From positions 26,746,978-26,810,977 of the forward strand of contig CM068553.1 of NCBI GenBank assembly GCA_035048495.1: a DNA stretch of 64,000 nucleotides. Direction: 5' to 3'. Source of the DNA: Euptelea pleiosperma. Lineage: Eukaryota; Streptophyta; Magnoliopsida; Ranunculales; Eupteleaceae. Position numbers and translations under genes: made by a program. Below, piece after piece: positions 34,801 through 45,153 of the stretch; positions within the stretch are counted from its first letter, which is position 1, and each line of letters opens with the position of its first letter. The notes below the pieces were generated by a model. That model was not told the origin of the DNA and did not search any database. It saw only the letters and a list, made by a program, of their open reading frames with translations.

Positions 34801-37800
34801 AAAGACCTTGGCTACTTCACCATAGACATATAACAGGGGTACAAAAGCACAGGTCAAGGAACTCTCTAGACACTACCAACCGAACACCCTATCAAACAAC
34901 CTAGAATCAGACAAAGGAGAACCTCCTTCCTACTTCCACTCTGAGTTGACACGAACTCCTCTCGACCTCTCCCCCATTCGAAGGTCACGAAAAGGGCATT
35001 GAACACAAAAGGGATGTGTCCAGAATCAGTCATTCGAGGAATAAACACCCTTTAGAAGGCGGCAACACCTTCAATAGGGTCCTCATCCAAACAACTGAAC
35101 ACAAGACTACACTCATGGGGCTTTATTCATCATCTGGATGCAACCTGGGAGAAAGTGAGAGTTGACCTGTGAACCTGATAGACAACAGCACACACTGACA
35201 TACCTAACCTTGTACCATGAAAATCATCAACCCTACACCTTGACATGGAAAAGACCTTGGCTACTTTACCTTAGACATATAAAAGGGGTCCAAAAGCACA
35301 GGTCAAGGGACTCTCCGGACACTACCAACCGAACACCCCATCAAACAACCTAGAATCAAACAAATGAGAACCTCCTTCTTACTTCCACCCTGAATTGACA
35401 CGAACTCCTCTCGACCTCTCCCCCGTTCGAAGGTCACGAAAAGGGCATTGAATGGGCATTTTTTTTTTTTATCGGTTATTGAATGACCACTGTTATAGTT
35501 TAGGCTATAACCCAAACTCCTTCCTAAGACCTAGTTACTCTCTCTCTCATCACAGCCGCACGAACTCCTCTCATCCTCTACCCCATTCAAAGATCATGAG
35601 AAGGGCATTGAATGGCCATCGTTATGGTTTAGGGAGTAACCCAAACTTCTTCCTAAGACCCAGTACTCTCAAATCCCACTGATAACATATACAATATATC
35701 CAATCTTACCCAACCACAAATTAGCTAAATCCAGGTCCAAGTCATATCTTTGGTACAAACACATGGCATATGATCTTGCAATAGCAACTAAATACTCCAA
35801 AAATATATGAACATTTGGTCGCTTTCAAATTGGATCAAGTAAGAGGCATATAGAGCTTTTCTACCTTTGAAGGTAGAAACGATCCCAATAAAAAATTTGT
35901 TAACAATCTCCCTTCAGATAGACTTTTTGCTCCTCACAAGGAAAAGCAACCAACATGCAAAATTTTATTAATAATCTCTCCCATACTCATGTGACACTTC
36001 GTAAATGAGTCCGGACTTGAAACATTGTACTTATTCATAGTGTAGGTATTTCAGTTATCCACTCGTGCACATGAAAATAATCGAACTGGGATAAAAATGT
36101 GAACAATAAACTAAACATGACGGAACATGGAGTGACTTATTTGAACAACTCCCATGTTCCGAAAAATTTAAGTATTCACATTTTCATTCTAAATAATAAT
36201 AATAATAATAAATAAAAGAGAGAGAGAGAGAGAGAGAGAGAGGATAATTGCTATATCATGAACAAGAGAGTGAGATCCCAGAGGATAATTGCTATAGCAT
36301 TTATATGTGTTATAAATGTACATATACCATGAAAATAAGGTTCTAGTGTTCTACGAATAAGAGACAATACATTCCCCTATGTATCGTCTCGATACGTTAT
36401 CAGAACGTGAAATTTTCAACCATGCTCACATCCCTAACACCAATGTTAGTCACATGGTGTTTAAATACTTTAATCATTAGTCCTTTGGTGGATCTACCAA
36501 CATGTTCTCTAATGAAATGTGTGTGACAAGTAGTTCTTTTTCTGCGACTTTCTCATGAACATAATGAAACTTGACCTTAATGTGCTTGGTGCGAGCATAA
36601 TTTTGAGCATCTTTTGTTAGAGATATTGTCGTTGTGTTGCCACAATAGATACACAATGGCTTGGACACAATCCACAAATAGAAAATTTGCTACAGGACTT
36701 TAGCCAAACAACATATCGAGCCACCTCACAACATGCAATATACTATGCTTCCATAGTCAACAAAGCAGTGCACGTCTACTTGTGACTTTGCCAAGAGCTA
36801 GCTTCACCAACTAGTAGAAAGATGTAACTAGAAGTTGACATTTGGGTATTTGCACACCCGTTAAAATCAAAGTCATAATATCCAACCACTTCTAGTGAAT
36901 TCGAATGGCTATAGAAGAGCATGAAAAGCTCAGTTTTCTGTAAATACCTCATAATTGACTTAGCTTCCTTCCAAAGTTCTTTCCCTAGATTACTCTACTA
37001 TCTACTTAACATTCCAACAACATTATAAAAATCTGGCCCGGTGCAAGTCATAGCATGCATGAGACTCCCAACAACTAAGGCATAAGGGACATCTTTCATC
37101 TCCTCTCTTTCAAGAGCATTAGTTGAGCAATGGAAGAATTTAGAATGTCACCCTTTACAATGGGAGATTCTTCAGCTGAAAATTAGCCATCTTGAATCTT
37201 CTTAAAAATCTTTTGGATATAGGATTCTTGAGACAATCCGAAAAGCTTCAGCTTTCGATTCAGCTATATCTGAATGCCCTAAACATACAAAAGAACCACC
37301 TAAATCCTTCATGTCTAAACTCCTTGACAAAAAATCCTTCACGTAACAATGGCAAATCATTAGTAGCTAGAAGGATATCAACAACATATAATATCATATA
37401 AATTACTACTCTCCCACTAGCATATATGTAGTTATCTCCCACATTTTCCTTGAAACCAAAATTCAAAACTCGTTGAAAAGGTTGTTTTGAGATTTTCAAC
37501 ACCTATCTTAGGACTTTTGTTGACATTTGGCACTTCGGGCTTCAAAACTATATTAGTAATTTGGCTGTAATGATATTGATGGGATTTCAGGATATTTTAG
37601 TCATTTTAAAAGTTAGATTTAGAATACTTCAGATCAACGGTTTAGATTAGTTTCTTGGTTCTTAAATTTCTAGGGTGCTAGGGTTTTTAGTTCCTTTATG
37701 AACTATTGGGATTGCTCGGATTAGCACCTTCAGGAGCTTTTTCAGGGGTTTTCACTCTAAGAAACCTTATTATTTTGTTCAGTCGATATCTGCCTGTGTT

Positions 37801-40800
37801 ACCTATTTGTGTCAGCAAACAGCATCATGGTGACAACATGAGAAATGACACAGTATAGGTACTGATTGTGGGTTCCTTAGTCATGGAAACTATCACATTA
37901 TGTGACTACAACTCATGGCACACGAAATAAAGGGCAGACTTGTGTCCTGCAAAGCCAGAACAACAGCCATCATGCCTATAGCATATTGACTCACAAAAAT
38001 AGTGAATAAAGAGAAAGAAAGGGAACTATATTCTTACGGAGCATGCACCATATGAAACTATTTTTTTTTTTAAGTTTAAAATTTATATTAAAAACCAAAC
38101 AATTACAGAAGGATTAGTAAAAGAGGTTGAGGTGACCTACTAAAAACAAACATCCAGCCAAAGCACACAAAAACCTAAGAAGGTACAATAAAGTCAAATG
38201 TCTCTCGAGCATAAAAGATCCCATCGAAATACGAAATCTTCGAAAAAAAAGGCCTCTGCATGCTCTAAATAACTTGGACCACAGGAAAATGCTCCCCTTG
38301 ATCGAAAGCACAATAGCCGCCACATCTTCACTCTTTCCTTCAAAAATTCTCCGATTACGCTCCTTCCAGAGACCCCACACAATCACTAGAGGTAACATAC
38401 GCCACAAAACACGCCCTCTAGACGAAAAAGCCTTGACCTCCCAACTAATCAAAAGGTCCAACAAAGAATTTGGCATAACCCATTCCATCCCAAACTCCGA
38501 AAGGAAGGATGACCATACCTCCCTAGCTACATCGCAATGTAACAGAAGATGATTAGCAGACTCTCCGTGGTACCTACACATAGAACAATAGTCGATAATC
38601 ATGATACCTCTAGATCTCAACTTATCTATAGTAAGGATTTTCTCCAACGAAGCCTCCCAAACAAAGAAAGCAACCTTTGTTAGGATTTTGGTTCTCCAAA
38701 CCATAACATCGGGGTAGTTGGTACCTGCTGAACATTGTAACACCTCGTAGAAAGATCTCACTGTAAATATCCCATCTTTGGTCCACAACCACAGACGTTT
38801 ATCCTGATTGCCTAACCTCCACTGGACTTCATGCAGACGTCTGAGCATACTAACCAAAGGATCAATCTCCCAGTCATTGATATTACGCCCGAATCCCAAA
38901 TTCTAACCCATAGAGTCCCCTTCCCCCTGACAGTCCTTAACAAACCAAGACTTTCTCTCAGATAATCTGTAAAGGGCCGAATACTCCAACATTAAAAAAA
39001 CTTCACCACACCAAGTACCCTCCCAAAATCTAATTCTATTACCTGTTCCCACACTGAAACAAATGCACCTCGAGAAAGTTTCCAAATGCTTCATAATGCC
39101 CCTCCAAATACTACAACCATAAGTTCCACGAACCATACCACTAATCCACCCAAAAAGCAACATCCCATACTTTCCCACAATGACACTCCTCCATAGACTG
39201 GTGATGTCTTCCCCAAATCTCCATAGCCACTTCCCCAATAGAGCTTGATCCATAACTCTAATACTCTTAATCCCCAGGCCACCATTCTCCTTTGCTTTAC
39301 ATAGAATTCCAATCCACCAAATGAAATTTATGCACTTCCAACATGTCGTTCCACAAAAAATTCCTCATAAGCTTTTCTAAAATTTGAACCACTTTACACG
39401 GGACTGAGAATAAAGACATATAAAAAATGGGCAAGCTGGAAAGAACACTCTGAATCAGAATCAACCTGCCCCCTTTAGATAGATCTTTTGCTTTCCACAC
39501 AGCCAATCTCTTGTCAAAACATTCTATCACTAGATCCCATATTACCTTGGATCTATATGCTGCCCCAGAGGAAGACCCAAATAAGTCGTTGGAAATTGCT
39601 CGATACTACATCCAAGAATGTCGGCTAGAATAGATATATTCTCCACTACGCCCACCCCATACACTTTACTCTTTGCTAGATTAACACGCAATCCTGAAAT
39701 AGCTTCAAAGCAACATAACAAGCCTCTAAGAAATCTGATTTGCGCAACAGAGGGGCCTACACAAGAGTATCGTCTACGAACTGAAGATGGGAAATAGTCG
39801 AGGCTCCCTGGGCGACCACACCATGTGCCTCGGACTGGATACATATCTCATTCTCTTCATCTAACATGCTAACGTGGCATCCCAAAGGGTATGGAAGGTA
39901 AATTAGATCGTTTGGAGATGTCGTCTCCTCCAATTATTTCCATCCTAGTATGGCAAACATAGTTTAAAGTTTCGGTACATGCCGATACAAGATACGGGTT
40001 TGTATCGGAAAACTCAAAGTTTCGGCTCAGTTTCGATAGTTTCGAACCGAAACCACCGAAACTATTGAAACTCTTTCATTTGGTTTCACCAAGCTTCGGA
40101 CCGAAACCACCGAAACTTCCGAAACTACCACCGAAACTTCCGAAACTACTACCGAAACTATGACCGAAACTACCGAAACTCTTTCATTATAGTTTCACCA
40201 AGTTTCGGACCGAAACCACCGAAACTACCAAAACGTTTCGGTTTCGCCCGCGACCGAAACCGAAACGAAACCAACGACTTTGAACCATGATGGCAAACAA
40301 ATTCACCTCCCCAATGGAGTCGTCAAAATGTAAGCGGACAAGATGTTAAAGTTGTTGATGTAAGATTTGCTACAGAACATTTCAGTGATAAGAAGAGAAA
40401 GGAGAGAGAACCAGAAAGAAACTCAAAGTGTGATGCTTTCCCTAATCCTCTTCCTCAAGTGGATTACTCCAAAGGAATAGATTTCACTGGTAGAGGCCTA
40501 GGGGGTGATTGTTAGGTGAGCGTTGTCTTGATTCAAGTTGCAAAATTCACAAATAATTCGCATATCATGCGCAAATCTATCATTTTTTTAAGAAACGTAT
40601 CATACGGCTGAACTTCAATTATTCAGCAAAAAAACGTGAATTTTTTGGTTAAACAAATAATTCGCATATAATTCATGAATTAATCATAAATAATTAATTT
40701 ATTCAAGACAAAAATTATTGTTCTTGATTTTGTTTTTTGCCCAATTTTTGAATGACAAACCTGAATTGTACTCGAACATTTCCCACAGCGTATGTTTGTC

Positions 40801-43477
40801 GTACATGAACTTAGCAACTAGGGCCTTGACCACATACCCACTTAGTCAAACTCTGTTTGGCTTGTTCTTTTGTAAGGGATACATGTTTCTAGGGTAGAGA
40901 AAGCATTGAAACCCTCGACAAAGTCTTATATCTCTTATTGCGCTTCTGATCATGGGATGGAGTCATCAACCCCTTATGGCCAAGTAATGTCAATGCCACG
41001 AGCACTAACCCTTTGTAGGCCCATAGTTTGCGTCGCTGCCTTCATATCCTCAATGACCAAGAGCAGCACCATTTGAATCAATAACCTTCAGGTTCTCTTG
41101 GCTGCCAAATCAACAATATCACTATAACCCCTCGTTGACAATGTAATGCGATACATGCATCAAGGTCTAAATAAGCCGCTTAGTACAATGCTCATATGAC
41201 GATAGTGTGTACGAGCTAACATGGAGCCATATCGGCATTTGTGGTAGGGGACTTGCAACATGGTTCCAAACTAACACTCATGTGGCATGCCCCCAAAATA
41301 CACCATCTAGACCTAAACACTTCAGTGTGCTGTGCCAATGATTGAGTCGATACATTGGCTAGATTGGACGTAAGTAGACATTTGTTGTATATTAGACACA
41401 CACACACACACCCCTAATATTTTTCTTTAATGAAATTTTCCTATACAAAAAGAAAAAATGTAGAGGCCATTAATAATTCTTGGTCCATGTTGAGGACATT
41501 TTTTTTATCACTATACAAAAGGGTTGTTGTTGTGGCTGTTATTTGGAGATCTGTTGCGACTACTGATGAGTGCGAAACTATGACCAGGGTCAAAGGATGT
41601 GAAATCAGGAAGGTGTAGGACTGGGTGTTCACAACCATTCAAGAGGTCAATTGATGGTCATAAGGAATGCTGCATGGGAGGTATGCAATGCCTATGACAA
41701 AAGAAATGAAATGAAAATGAGTTCAATGACTGTATATCATCCCTTATTCTTGTTAACCAAAGAACTCCTTGTTCTGGAAAGGTCAGTTGGGAATTTTTCA
41801 ATAAGCTTGATGTAAGGACATGAAATCAGCAAGCTATGACAGAGTTGCAGACAAATATGAAGGCCACAATGACTTGGTTTTTGTTTCAAGAAAAATCCCA
41901 ACCTTGTACAATGCCAAAACAAGAGGGAGAACCTGAATGGACGAGTTTTTCCAAAGTTCCTGAGTGAAGACAACTGGGAAGTTGGCAACTTGGCATTGGT
42001 TAAAGAAAGAACAAATTATTACAATTAACAGTCTTTTCTTTTTAACTTGGTACAAATTCATAGGTCATAAGTATTGATAATGATGATTGTGTCCTATCTA
42101 GAACTCCTAAAATCCACATTTCTAGGTGACAATCACCAGTAAAGAGCATTAAAAACGAATTACAATATCATGGTTAAAGAATCACAAATTTAGCATCTTT
42201 AGTGATCATAAGTTATACAGTAGACAATGAATACCCATAGCCATTAAAAGCTATTCCAAAACTTGAAGATAGGAAACTTGCGTACCTCATTCTCTATGAC
42301 AGCAATCCGCTTGCCATGTTGAGAAGTTAGAATGTGGTTTAGGAGAGTTGTCTGCCATTGATGATCCAAGTCAAGTAAACTAGCAAAAATACTTATTGAA
42401 ATGAATCAAGAACGATTGAAACAACATCAGAAAGTATAAACGAAATAGTTAAACAGAAAGATCACCTCTGCTTCTTTATTTGACCAACTAATTTGAAAAA
42501 AGCTAAGAACTAGTCTGGGCTTCTACATACAATAGGGGTGTATTCTTATCAATCCATAGTACAGTTTAACTCTCAAAAGTGATATTATTGATGGATAGTA
42601 TTTAAACCAGTTTTAAGAGGTAATCAAGTTTGAAAGTTAGAACTTATAAAAAAAAAAAAGTTAAAGGATTACCTTCTCACTATGAGGAAAATGACTACTT
42701 AGAGGGATACATGTATCCTAAAAAAATGGCCACTTTTTTTAAGATAACGTAGGACCAAGACGGGCTTATCTATATTATAGTACCACCAGACCAATTGAGT
42801 TCTTTTTCAATAGAGTCCATTTATTGGGTCATTAAAATCATTCGATCAAGCTGATTTTCAGTTTAAGAAGTCTCCTAGATGGAGTCCACTGATCGGAAAG
42901 CCCAGGTTGATAAGAATGAACACCATTTCTGTAAGATAGACGGGATACCATCACAAATATGGTAGTATCCGAATTACATAATGTCTCGCCAAGAATCAAT
43001 CCAAAGATGAACTAAAATAAGAGCTACACAGAATCATCAAAGTCTAATGTGATAAACAGTTCAATTCCAAACTGATAAGCAATGACAGATTCACTGAATT
43101 CCAAGATGAATGTTCTACAATGTAGGGCAGAATTTCAAAAGAGAAAATCAAGATCCGACCTTTCCGGAACCCAGGAAACCAGTGATTACAGTTGCAGGAA
43201 CCCGATTATCGACATTCAGCGCCACCGCCGAGACGGCTTCCACAATATCATAATGGGGTATCGAGCAAGTGACCATGCATCTGGAATTGCAGGGTTGGAT
43301 TATCTCCATATTGCGAAAATGGAATAGGTGTGAAACGAATGAGTGTAGCGGTCTGAGGCATTGAGAAACCGCAGAAGGTGAAACCCAAGGAGAGTTGATC
43401 GAAGGGGATGGAGGTCGTCGGAGGATTTGATTTAGGGTTTTAGCAGCTGTTCTTGAGATGAAGATCTTTCTTGCCAT
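22688..43477 (-). CDS. CobW/ZNG1-type zinc-regulated GTPase, 10 exons
   Basis: The spliced frame is 1305 bp (434 residues plus stop) with no internal stop and GT-AG ends with matching phases at all nine introns. Exons are 43477-43160, 42351-42286, 27941-27761, 27002-26806, 26652-26602, 26509-26418, 26229-26165, 24237-24146, 23042-22938 and 22825-22688. Visible motifs are the Walker A loop GFLGSGK/TT across the exon 1/2 join, the metal-binding GCLCC in exon 3, HIVIETTG (Walker B region), NKID across exons 4/5, and a His-rich loop ([12 protein letters not shown] plus HHHDHLHD, exons 7-8). The C-terminal CobW domain ends [17 protein letters not shown]. This family hands zinc or a related metal to client enzymes using GTP. 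The first 56 residues are rich in Arg, Ser and Pro with no acidic residue, as in an organelle transit peptide; Met57 could start a shorter form. The size is normal for the family. Confidence 0.93.
22938..23042 (-). CDS. CobW exon 9
   Basis: 35 codons, [20 protein letters not shown] then [15 protein letters not shown], the core of the CobW C-terminal domain. Acceptor ATCCAG, donor CCAG/GTTTTA. Confidence 0.9.
24146..24237 (-). CDS. CobW exon 8
   Basis: Encodes [20 protein letters not shown] then [10 protein letters not shown], the second His cluster and the start of the C-terminal domain. Acceptor AACAG, donor GAG/GTAATC. Confidence 0.9.
24842..25335. mobile_element. MULE-type foldback MITE in CobW intron 7
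   Basis: The ends are inverted copies starting GGAAAATTGCT, and the similarity runs inward for about 150 bp (both arms contain AAAATATGGCAACTAAGG). Flanks are ATTTCTTTTA (24832-24841) and ATTTCTTTAT (25336-25345): eight of ten bases agree, which fits a 9-10 bp Mutator-like duplication. No coding capacity. A 22 bp sequence at its right edge is repeated twice in tandem (about 25332-25375). Confidence 0.75.
26165..26229 (-). CDS. CobW exon 7
   Basis: Encodes [19 protein letters not shown] plus GH, the first half of the His/acid-rich linker that binds metal in this family. Donor CATG/GTAATG. Confidence 0.88.
26418..26509 (-). CDS. CobW exon 6
   Basis: Encodes [19 protein letters not shown] and [11 protein letters not shown], the end of the GTPase domain; ends in phase 2 at ATAG/GTCGTT. 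Confidence 0.9.
26602..26652 (-). CDS. CobW exon 5
   Basis: 17 codons, [17 protein letters not shown], giving the ID of NKID. Acceptor GGCAG, donor AAG/GTAGGG. Confidence 0.9.
26806..27002 (-). CDS. CobW exon 4
   Basis: Starts by completing the Gly codon of ETTG and continues [11 protein letters not shown]; contains [12 protein letters not shown] and ends RIILNK, the first half of the NKxD guanine-recognition motif. Donor AAG/GTGAGC. Confidence 0.92.
27761..27941 (-). CDS. CobW exon 3
   Basis: Begins FGEVDID and contains the conserved GCLCC metal site and the HIVIETT segment. Acceptor TTGCAG, donor ACAG/GTATAG, ends in phase 1. Confidence 0.92.
29263..29478 (+). repeat. 5' LTR of intronic copia element
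   Basis: 216 bp, beginning TGTTATCAGATACG and ending CAACT directly before the primer-binding site. It contains TTCTCCTCTCTCTC and a short run of CCTAAC repeats. Relative to the 3' LTR it has a small duplication near GTATTTTCTACGTATTT. Confidence 0.88.
30101..31290 (+). pseudogene. copia gag of intronic element
   Basis: The ATG at 30101 starts [15 protein letters not shown], then [20 protein letters not shown] and [18 protein letters not shown], matching the gag N-terminal domain of one plant copia group. A TAG stops the frame at 30383, and gag continues in other frames ([13 protein letters not shown], then [18 protein letters not shown]). The zinc knuckle near 30981 reads [14 protein letters not shown], with Tyr in place of the last Cys. 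Confidence 0.85.
31290..32575 (+). pseudogene. copia protease and integrase of intronic element
   Basis: [17 protein letters not shown] near 31287 is the protease active site, one frame away from gag. The pre-integrase block [10 protein letters not shown] (31696) and CETC (31792) give the HHCC zinc site. In the integrase core the catalytic residues can be seen in HSDV (31870, followed by a stop where Trp is expected), RSDQGGEY (32061) and VAERKIRHL (32165). A long open part follows (32213-32575, ending [17 protein letters not shown]). Several frameshifts are present. Confidence 0.85.
33050..34505 (+). pseudogene. copia reverse transcriptase-RNase H of intronic element
   Basis: The blocks are [68 protein letters not shown] with an intact YVDD (33571-33590), and [17 protein letters not shown]. 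RNase H shows [17 protein letters not shown] and [20 protein letters not shown]. Damage includes a short insertion after HGDLHEE that duplicates the preceding GAAGAATG-TTTTCTTC unit (33325-33345), a run of 17 C near 33380, and several stops. Confidence 0.88.
34530..34732 (+). repeat. 3' LTR of intronic copia element
   Basis: 203 bp, TGTTATCAGATACG to CAACT, closely matching the 5' LTR. It is preceded by the purine-rich TTTAGGGAG. A longer CT run than in the 5' LTR and loss of the small duplication account for most differences. Confidence 0.88.
36187..36242. repeat. (AAT)n(GA)n microsatellite
   Basis: About six AAT/AATA units (36192-36213) followed by about thirteen GA units (36216-36242). 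Confidence 0.9.
36477..37502 (-). pseudogene. copia reverse transcriptase-RNase H scrap
   Basis: Reading the minus strand, 37502-37260 contains [19 protein letters not shown], then [17 protein letters not shown], with YVVD in place of the catalytic YVDD. The end of RNase H is at 36677-36477 ([20 protein letters not shown] and [20 protein letters not shown]). No LTR was identified. It lies in the sense orientation of the host intron and is badly decayed. Confidence 0.8.
38061..39850 (-). mobile_element. 5'-truncated L1-type LINE
   Basis: The minus strand ends in a poly(A) stretch (plus-strand T run 38061-38071) and encodes the C-terminal half of a LINE ORF2. The 5' end is lost near 39850, as is common when reverse transcription stops early. 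No target duplication could be defined by eye. Confidence 0.85.
38114..39844 (-). pseudogene. LINE ORF2: RT C-terminus and zinc-binding domain
   Basis: From 39815 the frame reads [14 protein letters not shown], where FVDD replaces the reverse transcriptase FADD; next come [17 protein letters not shown] and [11 protein letters not shown], then [20 protein letters not shown]. At 38899-38114 lies the RT zinc-binding domain ([34 protein letters not shown] region, [18 protein letters not shown]). Frameshifts near 39540, 39300 and 38900 break the ORF. Confidence 0.85.
39958..40289. mobile_element. hAT MITE, CGAAAC-repeat type, in CobW intron 2
   Basis: 332 bp with ends CATAGTTTAAAG and, inverted, CATGGTTCAAAG, flanked by an exact 8 bp duplication ATGGCAAA (39950-39957 and 40290-40297). 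The interior is made of many copies of CCGAAAC or GTTTCGG in both orientations. No coding capacity. The ends resemble those of the 6154 bp hAT element at 43565. Confidence 0.88.
40298..42285. other. intron DNA without recognisable feature
   Basis: AT-rich intron sequence. I see no TE domain, TIR pair or RNA gene. A short (CA)n run lies at 41397-41411. Confidence 0.5.
42286..42351 (-). CDS. CobW exon 2
   Basis: 22 codons, [20 protein letters not shown] plus NE, completing the P-loop and the first core strand. The acceptor is GGCAG/A and the donor GAG/GTACGC. A 14.3 kb intron follows. Confidence 0.92.
43160..43477 (-). CDS. CobW exon 1
   Basis: 106 codons, from ATG at 43477 to the Walker A Lys; ends in phase 0 at AAG/GTCGGA. 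The start has G at +4. The transit-peptide-like region is residues 1-56. The exon ends in the middle of the nucleotide-binding loop. Confidence 0.9.
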
Positions 43478-43599
43478 CGATGTTTAGCACAGTGGCGAAG
43501 AAAAATTGAAGTTTCGGGGAAAGTTGAGTTGACGCCTTAAACCCTAACAAGGGTTTCTCGAGTCCAAGGTTCGAAGTCTCGGGATCGGCGGTTGGATCG

Positions 43600-43960
43600 G
43601 ACCCCTCCGATCCCGAGTTGGATCGGATGGATCGGCTGGATCGGTCCGATCCACCGTGATCCGGTCTCGGAAAAAAAAAATGCAAAAAAATGCAAAAAAA
43701 TGAAGAAAAAATTCAAAAAATTGTAGAAAAATCAGAAAAAATCATAAAAATTCATAAAAGAAATCATATAATTAGAAAACACATAAAACATTAGGAAGCC
43801 GACTGGATCGATCCGATCCACCGTGATCCCGAGAAGGAAATAAAAAATCCTAAAAAATGCAAAAAAATTCAAAAAATTGTAGAAAAATCAGATAAAATCA
43901 TAAAAATTCATAAAAGAAATCGTAAAATTAGAAAACACATAAAACATTAAGAATATAAAT
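43600..43960. repeat. left subterminal repeats of hAT element
   Basis: GGATCGG-type words cluster at 43592-43665 and again at 43800-43835 (GATCCACCGTGATCC occurs in both). Each cluster is followed by a similar A-rich block containing AAAACACATAAAACATTA, so a unit of about 170 bp is duplicated. In hAT elements subterminal repeats bind transposase; that role is inferred. Confidence 0.7.
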
Positions 43961-44460
43961 ATTCTAACCTCTTGTGATGGAAGAAAAGTATAAAAAATAA
44001 AAAAATAAATGTAAAAAAATCATAAAAATTTATAAAAAAAATAAAAAACAAACCTATGAACAATAATAATGTATGATTATAAAAAAAAAATCTACTTAGA
44101 CTCCTATAAAGCCACTGGAACACAAGCTTCTACATATTTACATAAGATATTAAAACAAATAGATATGTACAATCCAAAAGATATTAAATTTGGTGGATCA
44201 AACTCATCATTTGTTAAATAGTTTGGAGAATCTACAAATTCTTGCTACTTAGTGCTAAACTAGTAAACGCTAAAACAATTTTAAGACCCACAAATAAGTA
44301 CCTGTTACGTACACGACTCATACCAGTTGCTTAAACACATCCTTTAGCTTGGAGTCTTACACCTGCAAAAATAAAGATTTTCAATGATTAACTCAATAAA
44401 TGCAAATATAGCTTCTGAAAATAATAATAAAGAGTCAAAATAAATAAACTTACGATTGGA

Positions 44461-45122
44461 CTATTGTTCATAGTAACCATCAGGGGGGTTCATAGGAAAG
44501 AAAAATGACCCATACTGGGTGGATGCAGTATCGTTGGGCTCTGTAGTGTCATAGCTCCCTCCAGATTGTCCATAATATCCACTATAGCTATGGTCGGACT
44601 GTGATTGGCCATAATCATAGCTATGTGGCTGCTGATCATAACCATATTGATGTTGAGGAGGCTGACCATAACCATGTGGATAAAATGGCTGCTGAGGTTG
44701 ATGTACTTCAGACTTACCATAATCATAATTATCCCCTCCATATCCAAGCTGACCACCATAGTCCTCAATATTCATCCCATGTACTTGTTCATCCAAGTCG
44801 GTGAGTCTTGCATCAAACTCACTCGGGCCACCCCTACTAGTACCAACATGATCTCTCTGTGCCCAATCATCGTTGCTTGGGTGTCTAGGTAAGGCAGTTG
44901 GTCTTCTACTACGTCGGCCTCGTAGTCCCCACCCACCATGATCAGTGTCTTGAGTGATGATTACATTGTCATCTGGGTGTGTGTCGCCTAAACGACCTCC
45001 CTCAACACTTCCACTCTCCCCGACTCCACCACCATCGCCCCAATTCCAGCCATCTCCCCTATCACCACCACCACTACCACTAGCACCAGCACCAACACCA
45101 GCACCACCATCACCATCACCAT

Positions 45123-45153
<31 letters not shown>

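Larger units (their letters stand above)
29087..35459. repeat. tandem duplication of about 449 bp, first copy split by copia
   Basis: Copy 1 is 29087-29262 plus 34733-35010; copy 2 is 35011-35459. Both begin GGGATGTGTCCAGAA and share ACAACAGCACACACTGACAT, GAAAATCATCAACC and GAAAAGGGCATTGAA. Copy 2 is uninterrupted. A further partial, diverged copy of the end (AAGGGCATTGAATGGCCATC) lies near 35600. No protein is encoded. Confidence 0.8.
27942..42285 (-). other. CobW intron 2, 14.3 kb, TE-filled
   Basis: The intron lies between perfectly phased exons 2 and 3. It contains a tandem duplication with a copia insertion (29087-35459), a microsatellite (36187-36241), a minus-strand copia fragment (36477-37502), a LINE (38061-39850) and a hAT MITE (39958-40289). 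The stretches 27942-29086, 35460-36186 and 40298-42285 show no coding domain or clear repeat. Confidence 0.85.

Noticed and set aside
36360..36420. ACGTTATCAGAACG resembling a copia LTR end and primer site
   Set aside because: No plus-strand gag follows and no LTR partner was found; the match alone is too weak.
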